From Streptococcus australis ATCC 700641 (GTDB taxonomy: Bacteria; Bacillota; Bacilli; Lactobacillales; Streptococcaceae), in the NCBI RefSeq assembly GCF_000186465.1, contig NZ_GL636091.1:1250981-1314980 (forward strand): a stretch of 64,000 nt of DNA. Direction: 5' to 3'. Under the pieces are notes generated by a model. It saw only the letters and a program-made list of their open reading frames with translations, searched no databases and was not told the origin of the DNA. Positions 9,345-18,384 of the stretch are shown piece after piece (the first letter of the stretch is position 1; the number at the start of each line of letters is the position of its first letter). The translations under genes were made by a program, and so were the position numbers.

Positions 9345-10614
9345 ACACCAAGCGATTTTAGATTATTTGGAGAAACTACCCATTGGCAAACGTGTCAGTG
9401 TGAGAAGTATCTCGAATTATTTGCAGGTGAGTGATGGGACCGCCTATCGGGCCATTAAAGAAGCTGAAAATCGTGGAATTGTTGAAACGAGACCTCGTAG
9501 TGGGACAGTTCGTGTCAAGTCCAAAAAGGCAGTCCTAGAACATCTGACTTTCCGAGAGATTGTAGAAATTACCGGTTCGGAAGTCTTGGCAGGAAAAGAA
9601 GGGCTAGAACGAGAGTTCAACAAGTTTTATATCGGGGCCATGACAGAAGAGCATATTTTAGATTATGTCTCTGAAGGTGGACTCCTCATTGTGGGAGACC
9701 GAACCAATATCCAACGTCTGGCTCTCCAACACGACAATGCTGTTCTTGTAACCGGTGGTTTTGACGTCGATCCTTCTATTTTGGAACTGGGTCGCAGTGG
9801 TCAAACTCCTATCCTACGTACCAAGCATGATACCTATACCGTGGCGACCATGATCAACCGTGCTCTCGCCAACATGCAAATTAAAACAGATATTCTAACG
9901 GTCGAACAAGTCTATTCGCCTATGCATGAATATGGTTTTTTGCGGGAAACAGATACCGTACGTGACTATCTAGATTTGGTAAGAAAAAGCCGGTTTAGTC
10001 GTTTTCCTGTCGTCAATCAACACCAGATGGTTGTTGGAGTGGTGACCATGCGAGATGCCGGAGACAAGACGCCCCAGACAACTCTGGACAAGGTCATGTC
10101 CCGTAGCGTCTTTACGACAAACCTATCTTCTAGTATCGCCAATGTCAGTCAACGCATGATTGCAGAAGATTTTGAGATGATTCCTGTTATTCGCAGCAAT
10201 CAGACCCTGTTAGGGGTTATTACTCGTCGTGCGGTCATGGACCGGATGAGCAAGGAGCAATTGTCGGGCTTGCCAACCTTCAGTGAACAAATCAGTCAAA
10301 AAGTAGTTCTGCAAGCCAATCATTTTGAATTGACGGTTGAACCAAGTATGTTAGAAAAGAGTGGTGTTCTCTCGAATGGTGTTCTCACTGAAGTTCTAAC
10401 AACAGTCACTCGCCAACTCATGATGAATTCTGGAAAAAATTTAATTATCGAACAGCTCTTGGTCTATTACCTCCAAGCTGTTCAAGTGGACGATACCTTG
10501 CGGATTGAAACGCGTATTGTCCGACAGACTAGACGATCGGCTATTATAGATTTTGATTTGTATTTGAATTTACAGTTAGTTACGAAGGCCACCGTCACTT
10601 TGAAAATTAATTAG
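9337..10614 (+). CDS. spxR: SpxR-type CBS-HotDog regulator
   Basis: This 425-residue regulator has a winged HTH at about residues 1-60, a DRTGG-like domain at about 70-185, two CBS repeats at about 195-305 and a C-terminal HotDog domain. That combination is the signature of SpxR, known in Streptococcus pneumoniae to be needed for expression of pyruvate oxidase spxB. CBS domains usually bind adenine nucleotides and HotDog domains acyl-CoA, so it probably senses energy or CoA status. It overlaps the upstream GNAT gene and sits 18 bp before map. Confidence 0.88.
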   Translation: MSKHQAILDYLEKLPIGKRVSVRSISNYLQVSDGTAYRAIKEAENRGIVETRPRSGTVRVKSKKAVLEHLTFREIVEITGSEVLAGKEGLEREFNKFYIGAMTEEHILDYVSEGGLLIVGDRTNIQRLALQHDNAVLVTGGFDVDPSILELGRSGQTPILRTKHDTYTVATMINRALANMQIKTDILTVEQVYSPMHEYGFLRETDTVRDYLDLVRKSRFSRFPVVNQHQMVVGVVTMRDAGDKTPQTTLDKVMSRSVFTTNLSSSIANVSQRMIAEDFEMIPVIRSNQTLLGVITRRAVMDRMSKEQLSGLPTFSEQISQKVVLQANHFELTVEPSMLEKSGVLSNGVLTEVLTTVTRQLMMNSGKNLIIEQLLVYYLQAVQVDDTLRIETRIVRQTRRSAIIDFDLYLNLQLVTKATVTLKIN

Positions 10615-10632
10615 AATGGAAGTAGGAAATAG

Positions 10633-11493
10633 ATGATTACATTGAAATCACAGCGTGAAATCGAAGCCATGGACCGAGCAGGAGACTTTCTTGCTAGTAT
10701 CCATATTGGCCTTCGGGATTTGATCAAACCAGGTCTCGATCTGTGGGAAGTAGAAGAGTATGTTCGACGTCGCTGTAAAGAAGCCAATGTCTTGCCCCTT
10801 CAGATCGGTGTAGAAGGAAGTCTGATGGACTATCCCTATGCGACATGTTGTGGGATCAATGATGAGGTAGCTCACGCCTTTCCTCGCCACTATGTCTTAA
10901 AAGATGGTGACCTCTTAAAGGTGGATATGGTCTTGTCTGAACCCTTAGACAAGTCTGTTGTTGATGTCTCAAAGTTGGACTTTGATAATGTTGCACAGGT
11001 GAAAAAGTATACAGAAAACTACTCTGGTGGTTTGGCTGATTCTTGCTGGGCCTATGCAGTTGGGAATGTTTCCCAAGAAGTCAAAGATCTCATGGATGTC
11101 ACCAAAGAATGTCTCTATAGGGGGATTGAACAAGCGGTTGTCGGAAATCGTCTAGGTGATATCGGAGCTGCGATTCAAGAATATGCTGAAAGCAAAGGTT
11201 ATGGTGTAGTACGCGATTTGGTCGGTCACGGTGTAGGACCAACTATGCATGAAGAACCAATGGTGCCTCATTACGGACGTGCAGGACGTGGCTTGCGATT
11301 ACGTGAAGGGATGGTACTCACCATTGAACCAATGATTAATACCGGAACTTGGGAAATCGATACCGATATGAAGACAGGTTGGGCCCACAAAACCCTTGAC
11401 GGTGGACTTTCTTGTCAGTACGAACATCAGTTTGTTATTACTAAAGATGGACCGGTTATTTTGACCAGTCAAGGCGAAGAAGGAACCTATTAA
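10633..11493 (+). CDS. map: Type I methionine aminopeptidase (streptococcal form)
   Basis: This cytoplasmic enzyme removes initiator methionine from new proteins. All five metal ligands are visible in order: the Asp in LLKVDMVLS, the Asp in GLADSCWAYAVG, the His in GHGVGPTMHEEP, the Glu in LTIEPMI and the Glu in YEHQF. At 286 residues it is about 35 longer than the E. coli enzyme because of an insertion between the first two ligands, known from streptococci. It is probably co-transcribed with spxR. Confidence 0.95.
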   Translation: MITLKSQREIEAMDRAGDFLASIHIGLRDLIKPGLDLWEVEEYVRRRCKEANVLPLQIGVEGSLMDYPYATCCGINDEVAHAFPRHYVLKDGDLLKVDMVLSEPLDKSVVDVSKLDFDNVAQVKKYTENYSGGLADSCWAYAVGNVSQEVKDLMDVTKECLYRGIEQAVVGNRLGDIGAAIQEYAESKGYGVVRDLVGHGVGPTMHEEPMVPHYGRAGRGLRLREGMVLTIEPMINTGTWEIDTDMKTGWAHKTLDGGLSCQYEHQFVITKDGPVILTSQGEEGTY

Positions 11494-11581
11494 AATAAGT
11501 AGAGAGGAAAGAATGGAGCTGAAGATAAATAACGGTTTCGCTCTTTTCTCTTTTTATGACTTTGTTTAGGGGAGGAAAGAT

Positions 11582-12550
11582 ATGAAAAAGTTTCTAAAAT
11601 GGCTAGGCCAACGACCGTTTATAAAGGGGTTCTTGCGCTTTTATATGGCCTCTGAATCGGACATCACAAGTATAGCAGTGGCCTATTATTTATTGATTTC
11701 CATTCTCCCTTTATTGTTGATTGCAGCCAATATTCTCCCTTACTTTCAGATTCGTCCGACTCAGATTTTGCTGACCTTGCGTGAAGTATTACCTGCCTCC
11801 ATGTACCGCATTGTCTTGCAAGTGATTTCATCAGTGCTTACTAAGCCGTCTACTGGTTTACTGAGTTTCTCCATCATTTCGGCTTTATGGGTCTCCTCAC
11901 AGTGTATCGCTTACCTGCAGAGAGCCTTCAATAAAAGTTATGGAGTGGAGAAGGAGAGGGGGATTATCTGGTCGAGAATCTTCAGTATTTTGATTAGTTT
12001 TGCTCTGCAAGGTCTGTTTGGTCTATCTCTGGTTTTGACCATGTTTGGCCGGATGATTATTCGTTCTGTCTATGAGATTTTTAAGTTTGATGAAAGTATC
12101 TACCTTCGTCTCTTAAATATTTCAGGACCTTCGGTTTACTTCCTTCTCTTTTTAACCTTGCTCTTGCTCTATTACACCCTACCCAATATCAAAATTCCTA
12201 AGTTTCGCTATGTCTTTCCAGGAGCCATCTTTGTGACAGCAGTCCTTTATTTGACCTTGAATATTTTCTGGAAATATGTTGATCACTACATCACGAGTTT
12301 CCTAGATGCTCGTTTCTTCGGGTCAGTCCTTTTAGCAATCATTATGTTCTGGTTTATCCTGGTAGCTAAGGTGTTGATTATTGGCTGTATCTTAAATGCT
12401 AGTATTCAATATGCGATTGAAGCGAGATTTGAAACAAAAGATGGGGATGTGGTAGCCAAGTACAAGTCTTCTAAGGTAGCTTTTCACCAAAAGGAAGCTT
12501 CTCTCAAGCGTCGTTTCCATCTTAAAAACTTGAGAAAAAAACAGGACTGA
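11582..12550 (+). CDS. YihY/BrkB-family membrane protein (UPF0761)
   Basis: This is a predicted polytopic inner-membrane protein of 322 residues with about six hydrophobic helices and a basic cytoplasmic tail rich in Lys/Arg. The family is sometimes mis-annotated as ribonuclease BN; its function is uncertain. It starts with a good GGGGAGGAAAG ribosome site, 88 bp after map, and is followed by a terminator. Confidence 0.85.
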   Translation: MKKFLKWLGQRPFIKGFLRFYMASESDITSIAVAYYLLISILPLLLIAANILPYFQIRPTQILLTLREVLPASMYRIVLQVISSVLTKPSTGLLSFSIISALWVSSQCIAYLQRAFNKSYGVEKERGIIWSRIFSILISFALQGLFGLSLVLTMFGRMIIRSVYEIFKFDESIYLRLLNISGPSVYFLLFLTLLLLYYTLPNIKIPKFRYVFPGAIFVTAVLYLTLNIFWKYVDHYITSFLDARFFGSVLLAIIMFWFILVAKVLIIGCILNASIQYAIEARFETKDGDVVAKYKSSKVAFHQKEASLKRRFHLKNLRKKQD

Positions 12551-12573
12551 TGTTAAAGAATAAAATAGGAGCA

Positions 12574-12597
12574 AGCCGGTTTTCAGCCGGCTTTTTT
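12574..12597 (+). terminator. Rho-independent terminator
   Basis: AGCCGG pairs with CCGGCT around TTTTCAG and is followed by TTTTTT. It lies 24 bases after the YihY-type gene. Confidence 0.85.
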
Positions 12598-12613
12598 CTG
12601 GTTGTTATTTTTG

Positions 12614-12642
12614 TTGCATTTGCAATAAAAATGTGATAGAAT
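12614..12642 (+). promoter_or_regulatory. Promoter and possible MarR operator
   Basis: TTGCAT (12614-12619) and TAGAAT (12637-12642) are separated by 17 bases. The -35 is embedded in the inverted repeat TTGCA-TT-TGCAA, similar in style to MarR-family sites. Autoregulation by the adjacent gene is plausible but inferred. Confidence 0.5.
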
Positions 12643-12666
12643 CATTCATAAAGAAAGGAGGAACAG

Positions 12667-13131
12667 ATGAAGGTTCTAAGAGAGATTGGCATCATAGCCC
12701 GAGCCTTAGATTCGATTGCCAATATTGAGTTCCGAGATTTGGATCTGGCAAGAGGTCAATACCTATATTTAGTACGGATCGGGGAGCAACCAGGGATCAT
12801 TCAAGAGGAGTTATCCGATTTATTAAAAGTGGATCGCTCAACAGTAGCCCGCTCTGTTAAAAAATTAGCTGATAAAGGTCTCATCCGAGAATTAACTGAT
12901 TCTTCCAATCAAAAGATAAAAAAATGGATTCTAACGGAAAAGGGACAAGCGCTTTATCCTTTTATCCTTGCTGAGCATGCTTATTCTGAGAAGACTGCCC
13001 TAAAGGGGTTTTCAAAAGCAGAAGCCCTTCAATTAGAGGAATGGCTTTCAAAGATGAGAGAAAACATTGCGGCGGATTGGGAGCTAGTTAAAAAAGGCAA
13101 AAAAAGAAATTATAGTGAGGAAAAGAAATGA
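12667..13131 (+). CDS. MarR-family transcriptional regulator
   Basis: This 154-residue winged-helix protein has the recognition helix and wing visible in LLKVDRSTVARSVKKLADKG followed by LIRELTDSSNQKIKKWILT. A conventional MarR dimerisation helix leads and trails. It overlaps the next gene by 4 bp (ATGA), so the two form one operon. The ligand and regulon are unknown; the B3/B4 gene is the obvious local target. Confidence 0.88.
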   Translation: MKVLREIGIIARALDSIANIEFRDLDLARGQYLYLVRIGEQPGIIQEELSDLLKVDRSTVARSVKKLADKGLIRELTDSSNQKIKKWILTEKGQALYPFILAEHAYSEKTALKGFSKAEALQLEEWLSKMRENIAADWELVKKGKKRNYSEEKK

Positions 13132-13835
13132 AATTTACAGTAGATCAAGAGTTTTGGGATTTGTTTCCCCAAGCACAAGTAGTGGTGATGACAGTAGAAG
13201 GTATTGACAACCACGTCGACGAAAGCAAGGATCCCTATTTTAAGGATTTACTTGACAAGGGAGTCGCTCGATCAAAAGTCTTCATCGATGATGAACAATT
13301 CACTGCCAGCCCAGTCGTTCAAGAATGGCGTCAGGCTTTTACCAAATTCAAGACAAAAAAAGGAGCTCGTTCTTCCATTGAAGCCTTATTGAAACGTGTT
13401 TCGCAAGGCCGGGAGTTTTATCCTATCAATCCTTTAGTGGATCTGTATAATAGTGTATCTCTTGCCTATGCTATCCCATGTGGTGGTGAGGATATGGAAA
13501 AATTAGCCGGAGGCTTATCTTTAGGGAAAGCCAAGGGTGGAGAGCCATTCTTCCCGCTAGGAGCGGAGGAAGATGCTCCAGCTTTGCCGGAAGAGATTAT
13601 CTATTATGACCAAGAAGGGGCTGTTTGCCGTTGTTTAAACTGGCGGGAAGCTCAAAGGACCATGCTGACAGAAGAAACTCGACAGGCTATTCTTGTGATG
13701 GAAGCAGTGACTGAAGAGCAAGCGGAACGCGTCCAAGCTGCCATGGACGAATTAAAAGGCCTAGTCAAGGACTATTTTGGGGTAGAAGGAAAGATTACTT
13801 ATTTTACTGCCCAAACATCTAGTTTAGAAGTTTAA
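13128..13835 (+). CDS. B3/B4 tRNA-binding-domain protein
   Basis: This 235-residue protein resembles the B3/B4 editing domain of the phenylalanyl-tRNA synthetase beta chain as a stand-alone protein. Typical segments are INPLVDLYNSVSLAYAIPCG and EIIYYDQEGAVCRCLNWRE. Stand-alone B3/B4 proteins are thought to act on mischarged tRNA or related aminoacyl compounds, but a biochemical role is not established for this one. It is translationally coupled to the MarR gene and followed by repeat copy 3. Confidence 0.82.
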   Translation: MKFTVDQEFWDLFPQAQVVVMTVEGIDNHVDESKDPYFKDLLDKGVARSKVFIDDEQFTASPVVQEWRQAFTKFKTKKGARSSIEALLKRVSQGREFYPINPLVDLYNSVSLAYAIPCGGEDMEKLAGGLSLGKAKGGEPFFPLGAEEDAPALPEEIIYYDQEGAVCRCLNWREAQRTMLTEETRQAILVMEAVTEEQAERVQAAMDELKGLVKDYFGVEGKITYFTAQTSSLEV

Positions 13836-13840
13836 AAAAG

Positions 13841-13959
13841 GAGAGTGGGACAGAAATCGGGAAATTGGTTAGAATTCGATTTCGTCGTCCCACTCAACCA
13901 CTGCGTCTTGCTCGACAATCCAAAGACAATTGAGAGGCTGGGACTTTTGTCCCAGCCTC
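13841..13959 (-). repeat. Multi-hairpin intergenic repeat, copy 3 (internally deleted)
   Basis: This is the minus-strand orientation of the six-copy element. The roughly 55-bp central stem with GCTGAT-ATCAGC is missing, but both end hairpins are intact, including the perfect GAGGCTGGGAC..GTCCCAGCCTC. It sits between the convergent B3/B4 and gtrA genes. The deletion shows that the end hairpins are the retained parts. Confidence 0.88.
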
Positions 13960-13980
13960 ATTTTTGGCTTTTCACGGAAG

Positions 13981-14418
13981 TTACTTCTTATTTCGGAAGA
14001 CAAAAAGTTTACTGAAAACATAGTTCAAAATGACAATCATAAATTGGGCAGCAAAGGTTTCGATGGTATTGATAGCCGTCCGATTCATGTTGACAAACTG
14101 ACCAATGATTTGCGGATACTGGGTCACAAAGATTGTGGTCATTAGGAGATCCAGAATCAGAGTACCCATTCTAGCGAAAGTGAAGACAATTAACCGTTTA
14201 AACCAGCCTTTTCTTTCTTGTTTAAAGACAATAGTATCATTGGTAGCAAAAGCAAAGAGAATGCCGGCAATATTTCCAATCAAGGTAGCTAGTTGTTCCT
14301 GGTCTGTCAGTTGGAAAACAATCAGCCGAGTAGCAACAGAAACAATCGTTGTAGCAACACCAAAGATCAGGTAGGCTAAAATTTCATTATTAAAGATTCG
14401 ATGGACTAGTTTTTTCAT
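13981..14418 (-). CDS. GtrA-family membrane protein
   Basis: This small polytopic membrane protein of 145 residues has about four helices. It starts LAYLIFGVATTIVSV and carries the family-typical FAFATNDTIVFK and NYVFSKLFVFRNK patterns. GtrA proteins are linked to translocation of lipid-linked sugars or to glycosylation of surface polymers. It is divergent from queT, and the two promoters share the 14419-14460 interval. Confidence 0.87.
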   Translation of the reverse strand: MKKLVHRIFNNEILAYLIFGVATTIVSVATRLIVFQLTDQEQLATLIGNIAGILFAFATNDTIVFKQERKGWFKRLIVFTFARMGTLILDLLMTTIFVTQYPQIIGQFVNMNRTAINTIETFAAQFMIVILNYVFSKLFVFRNKK

Positions 14419-14514
14419 ACAATTAGTCTATCATAATTCCCTTATTTGTGCTATACTTATAAAGTTGATTTGTCGCATGCAACTCTATTAGATGGGTTTC
14501 ATTAGCAAAGATCA

Positions 14515-14576
14515 ACCCTTGGTGCTTAGCTTCTTTCACCAAGCATATTAGATGCGGGAAAACCGCTAAAGGAGAA
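14515..14576 (+). ncRNA. preQ1-II riboswitch
   Basis: CTTGGTG (14518-14524) pairs with CACCAAG (14537-14543), followed by CATATTA and a second stem GCGG/CCGC (14554-14557 with 14563-14566), then TAAAGGAG. This arrangement and the loop sequence CTTAGCTTCTTT match the preQ1-II (COG4708) class found in streptococci. The ribosome site AAAGGAG at 14568-14574 is inside the 3' part, so ligand binding should block translation of queT. Confidence 0.88.
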
Positions 14577-14580
14577 AACG

Positions 14581-15090
14581 ATGAAAAACTATACTGTTCG
14601 TGACTTGGCACAGATTGCCCTAGTTGCAGCTCTCTATGTGGCCTTGACCATTACTCCCCCATTGAATGCCATCGGAAGCAATGAGATCCAATTCCGTGTC
14701 TCTGAAATGCTCAATTTCATGGCTTTCTATAATCGGAAATATATTTGGTCGGTGACAATTGGGTGTATGATTTCTAACTTTTTGAGTTATGGGATTGTCG
14801 ACGTGGTCGTTGGTGGTGGATCTACTTTGGTCTTCGTTACACTTGGAGTATATCTCTTTAAACGCTATGAAAAGACAGATCTCTTTAATGGATGGATTCG
14901 CAAGGATCATTTCTTATTCTCAATTTTCTTTGCCCTCTCTATGTTTACGATTGCCTTAGAATTGCATATCTTAAACAAAACACCATTCTTCTTGAATTGG
15001 TTGACAACTGGTTTGGGTGAATTTGCTTCCCTGATTGTCGGAGCTATTTTGATCAAAAAGATTGCCCAACGAATTGATTTGACTCAATAA
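14581..15090 (+). CDS. queT: QueT-type queuosine-precursor transporter
   Basis: This 169-residue membrane protein has about five helices and the QueT signature NEIQFRVSEMLNFMAFYN near residues 34-52. It is the substrate-binding component of an energy-coupling-factor transporter for preQ1 or related queuosine precursors. The preQ1-II riboswitch directly upstream, with the ribosome site inside it, strongly supports the substrate. It stands alone and is followed by repeat copy 4. Confidence 0.92.
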   Translation: MKNYTVRDLAQIALVAALYVALTITPPLNAIGSNEIQFRVSEMLNFMAFYNRKYIWSVTIGCMISNFLSYGIVDVVVGGGSTLVFVTLGVYLFKRYEKTDLFNGWIRKDHFLFSIFFALSMFTIALELHILNKTPFFLNWLTTGLGEFASLIVGAILIKKIAQRIDLTQ

Positions 15091-15097
15091 TCCACTA

Positions 15098-15271
15098 GAG
15101 AGTGGGACAGAAATCGGTAATTCGTTAGAATTCGATTTCGTCGTCCCACCTCCGCACAGTTGAGAAGGGCTGTAAAAGCTGATGAAATCAGCGTAGTAGA
15201 GCCCACTCAACCACTGCGTCTTGCTCGATAATCCAAAGACAATTGAGAGGCTAGGACTTTGTCCCAGCCTC
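15098..15271 (-). repeat. Multi-hairpin intergenic repeat, copy 4
   Basis: This is a full-length copy in minus orientation after queT. Read on the + strand it ends with the GAGGCT.GGAC/GTCCCAGCCTC hairpin plus a run of seven T, forming a convincing terminator for queT. Minus-strand reading frames across it are repeat-derived and not genes. Confidence 0.9.
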
Positions 15272-15371
15272 TTTTTTTGATGCCATGCCCACATCCGATT
15301 TATTCTGAAAAACGATATTTTTTCGCTAGTGAAGTAGTCAGAAAGGCCCCAGTAAAGCGTTTTTATGGTAA

Positions 15372-17339
<1,968 letters not shown>

Positions 17340-17347
17340 AGGCATGT

Positions 17348-18316
17348 ATGGAAAATAAGATTAAAAAAGCACGAGTGATTTATAATCCGACCTCTGGTCA
17401 GGAAATCATTAAAAAGAACATCGCAGAAGTCTTGGATGTGTTAGAAGATGTGGGCTACGAAACAAGTGCCTATCAGACCACTCCTGAGCCCTTATCGGCT
17501 CAATTAGAAGCAGAACGGGCTGCAAAAGCCGGTTTTGATTTGATCATTGCTGCTGGGGGAGATGGGACCATTAATGAGGTGGTCAACGGGGTTGCTAGTC
17601 TTGAACACCGTCCAAAAATGGCTTTTATCCCTACGGGAACAACCAATGATTACGCACGTGCTCTGAAGATTCCAATGGGGGATCCAGTTGCAGCTGCACG
17701 GATCATTGAGAAGAATCAAACCATTCAAATGGATATTGGTCGTGCTTATGGCAGTAAATATTTTATCAATATTGCTGCTGCAGGGACCTTATCTGAATTG
17801 ACCTTTAGTGTGCCGAGTGAGGTGAAGTCGCGTTATGGCTATTTTGCTTATGTGGCCGAAGCAGTGAAGAAGTTCCCTAAAAATAAAACTCGCAAGGTAC
17901 GAATTGAACACGACAATGGGGTCTATGTTGGACCAGTTTCTCTTGTGTTCGTGGCTTTGACCAATTCGATTGGTGGCTTTGAAAGCGTGGCACCAGATGC
18001 TAAACTTGATGATGGAAATTTCACTTTAATTTTAGTGAAAACCGCTAAATTATTTGATATGTTGTCTTTGATTATGCAAGCTGTCAATGGTGGAAAACAT
18101 GTCAATGATTCAAATATTGAATACCTCAAAACCTCTAAATTGAAGATTGAAGTTTTGGATCAGAAAGAAGAGTTCAAGATCAATTTAGATGGTGAATACG
18201 GTGGAGATACACCGGTGGAACTGGAAGTCTTCCACAATCACTTAGAATTTTTTGCCAACATCGATGAAATTAATGACGATGCTTTGGTCCATTCGGAATA
18301 TAAATTAGAAGAATAA
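17348..18316 (+). CDS. DagK/YegS-family lipid kinase
   Basis: This 322-residue kinase has the diacylglycerol kinase catalytic signature AAGGDGTINEVVNGV near residue 63 and the PTGTTNDYARAL loop near residue 95. Relatives phosphorylate diacylglycerol released by lipoteichoic acid synthesis or related lipids. It is 8 bp after ligA and precedes pulA, the same order as in pneumococcus. Confidence 0.9.
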   Translation: MENKIKKARVIYNPTSGQEIIKKNIAEVLDVLEDVGYETSAYQTTPEPLSAQLEAERAAKAGFDLIIAAGGDGTINEVVNGVASLEHRPKMAFIPTGTTNDYARALKIPMGDPVAAARIIEKNQTIQMDIGRAYGSKYFINIAAAGTLSELTFSVPSEVKSRYGYFAYVAEAVKKFPKNKTRKVRIEHDNGVYVGPVSLVFVALTNSIGGFESVAPDAKLDDGNFTLILVKTAKLFDMLSLIMQAVNGGKHVNDSNIEYLKTSKLKIEVLDQKEEFKINLDGEYGGDTPVELEVFHNHLEFFANIDEINDDALVHSEYKLEE

Positions 18317-18384
18317 TGGTGAATCATTGCTGAGAGTGGGCAATGTTAGTTTCTTCTTAGTTAGGAAATAGGAAATACAATAAG

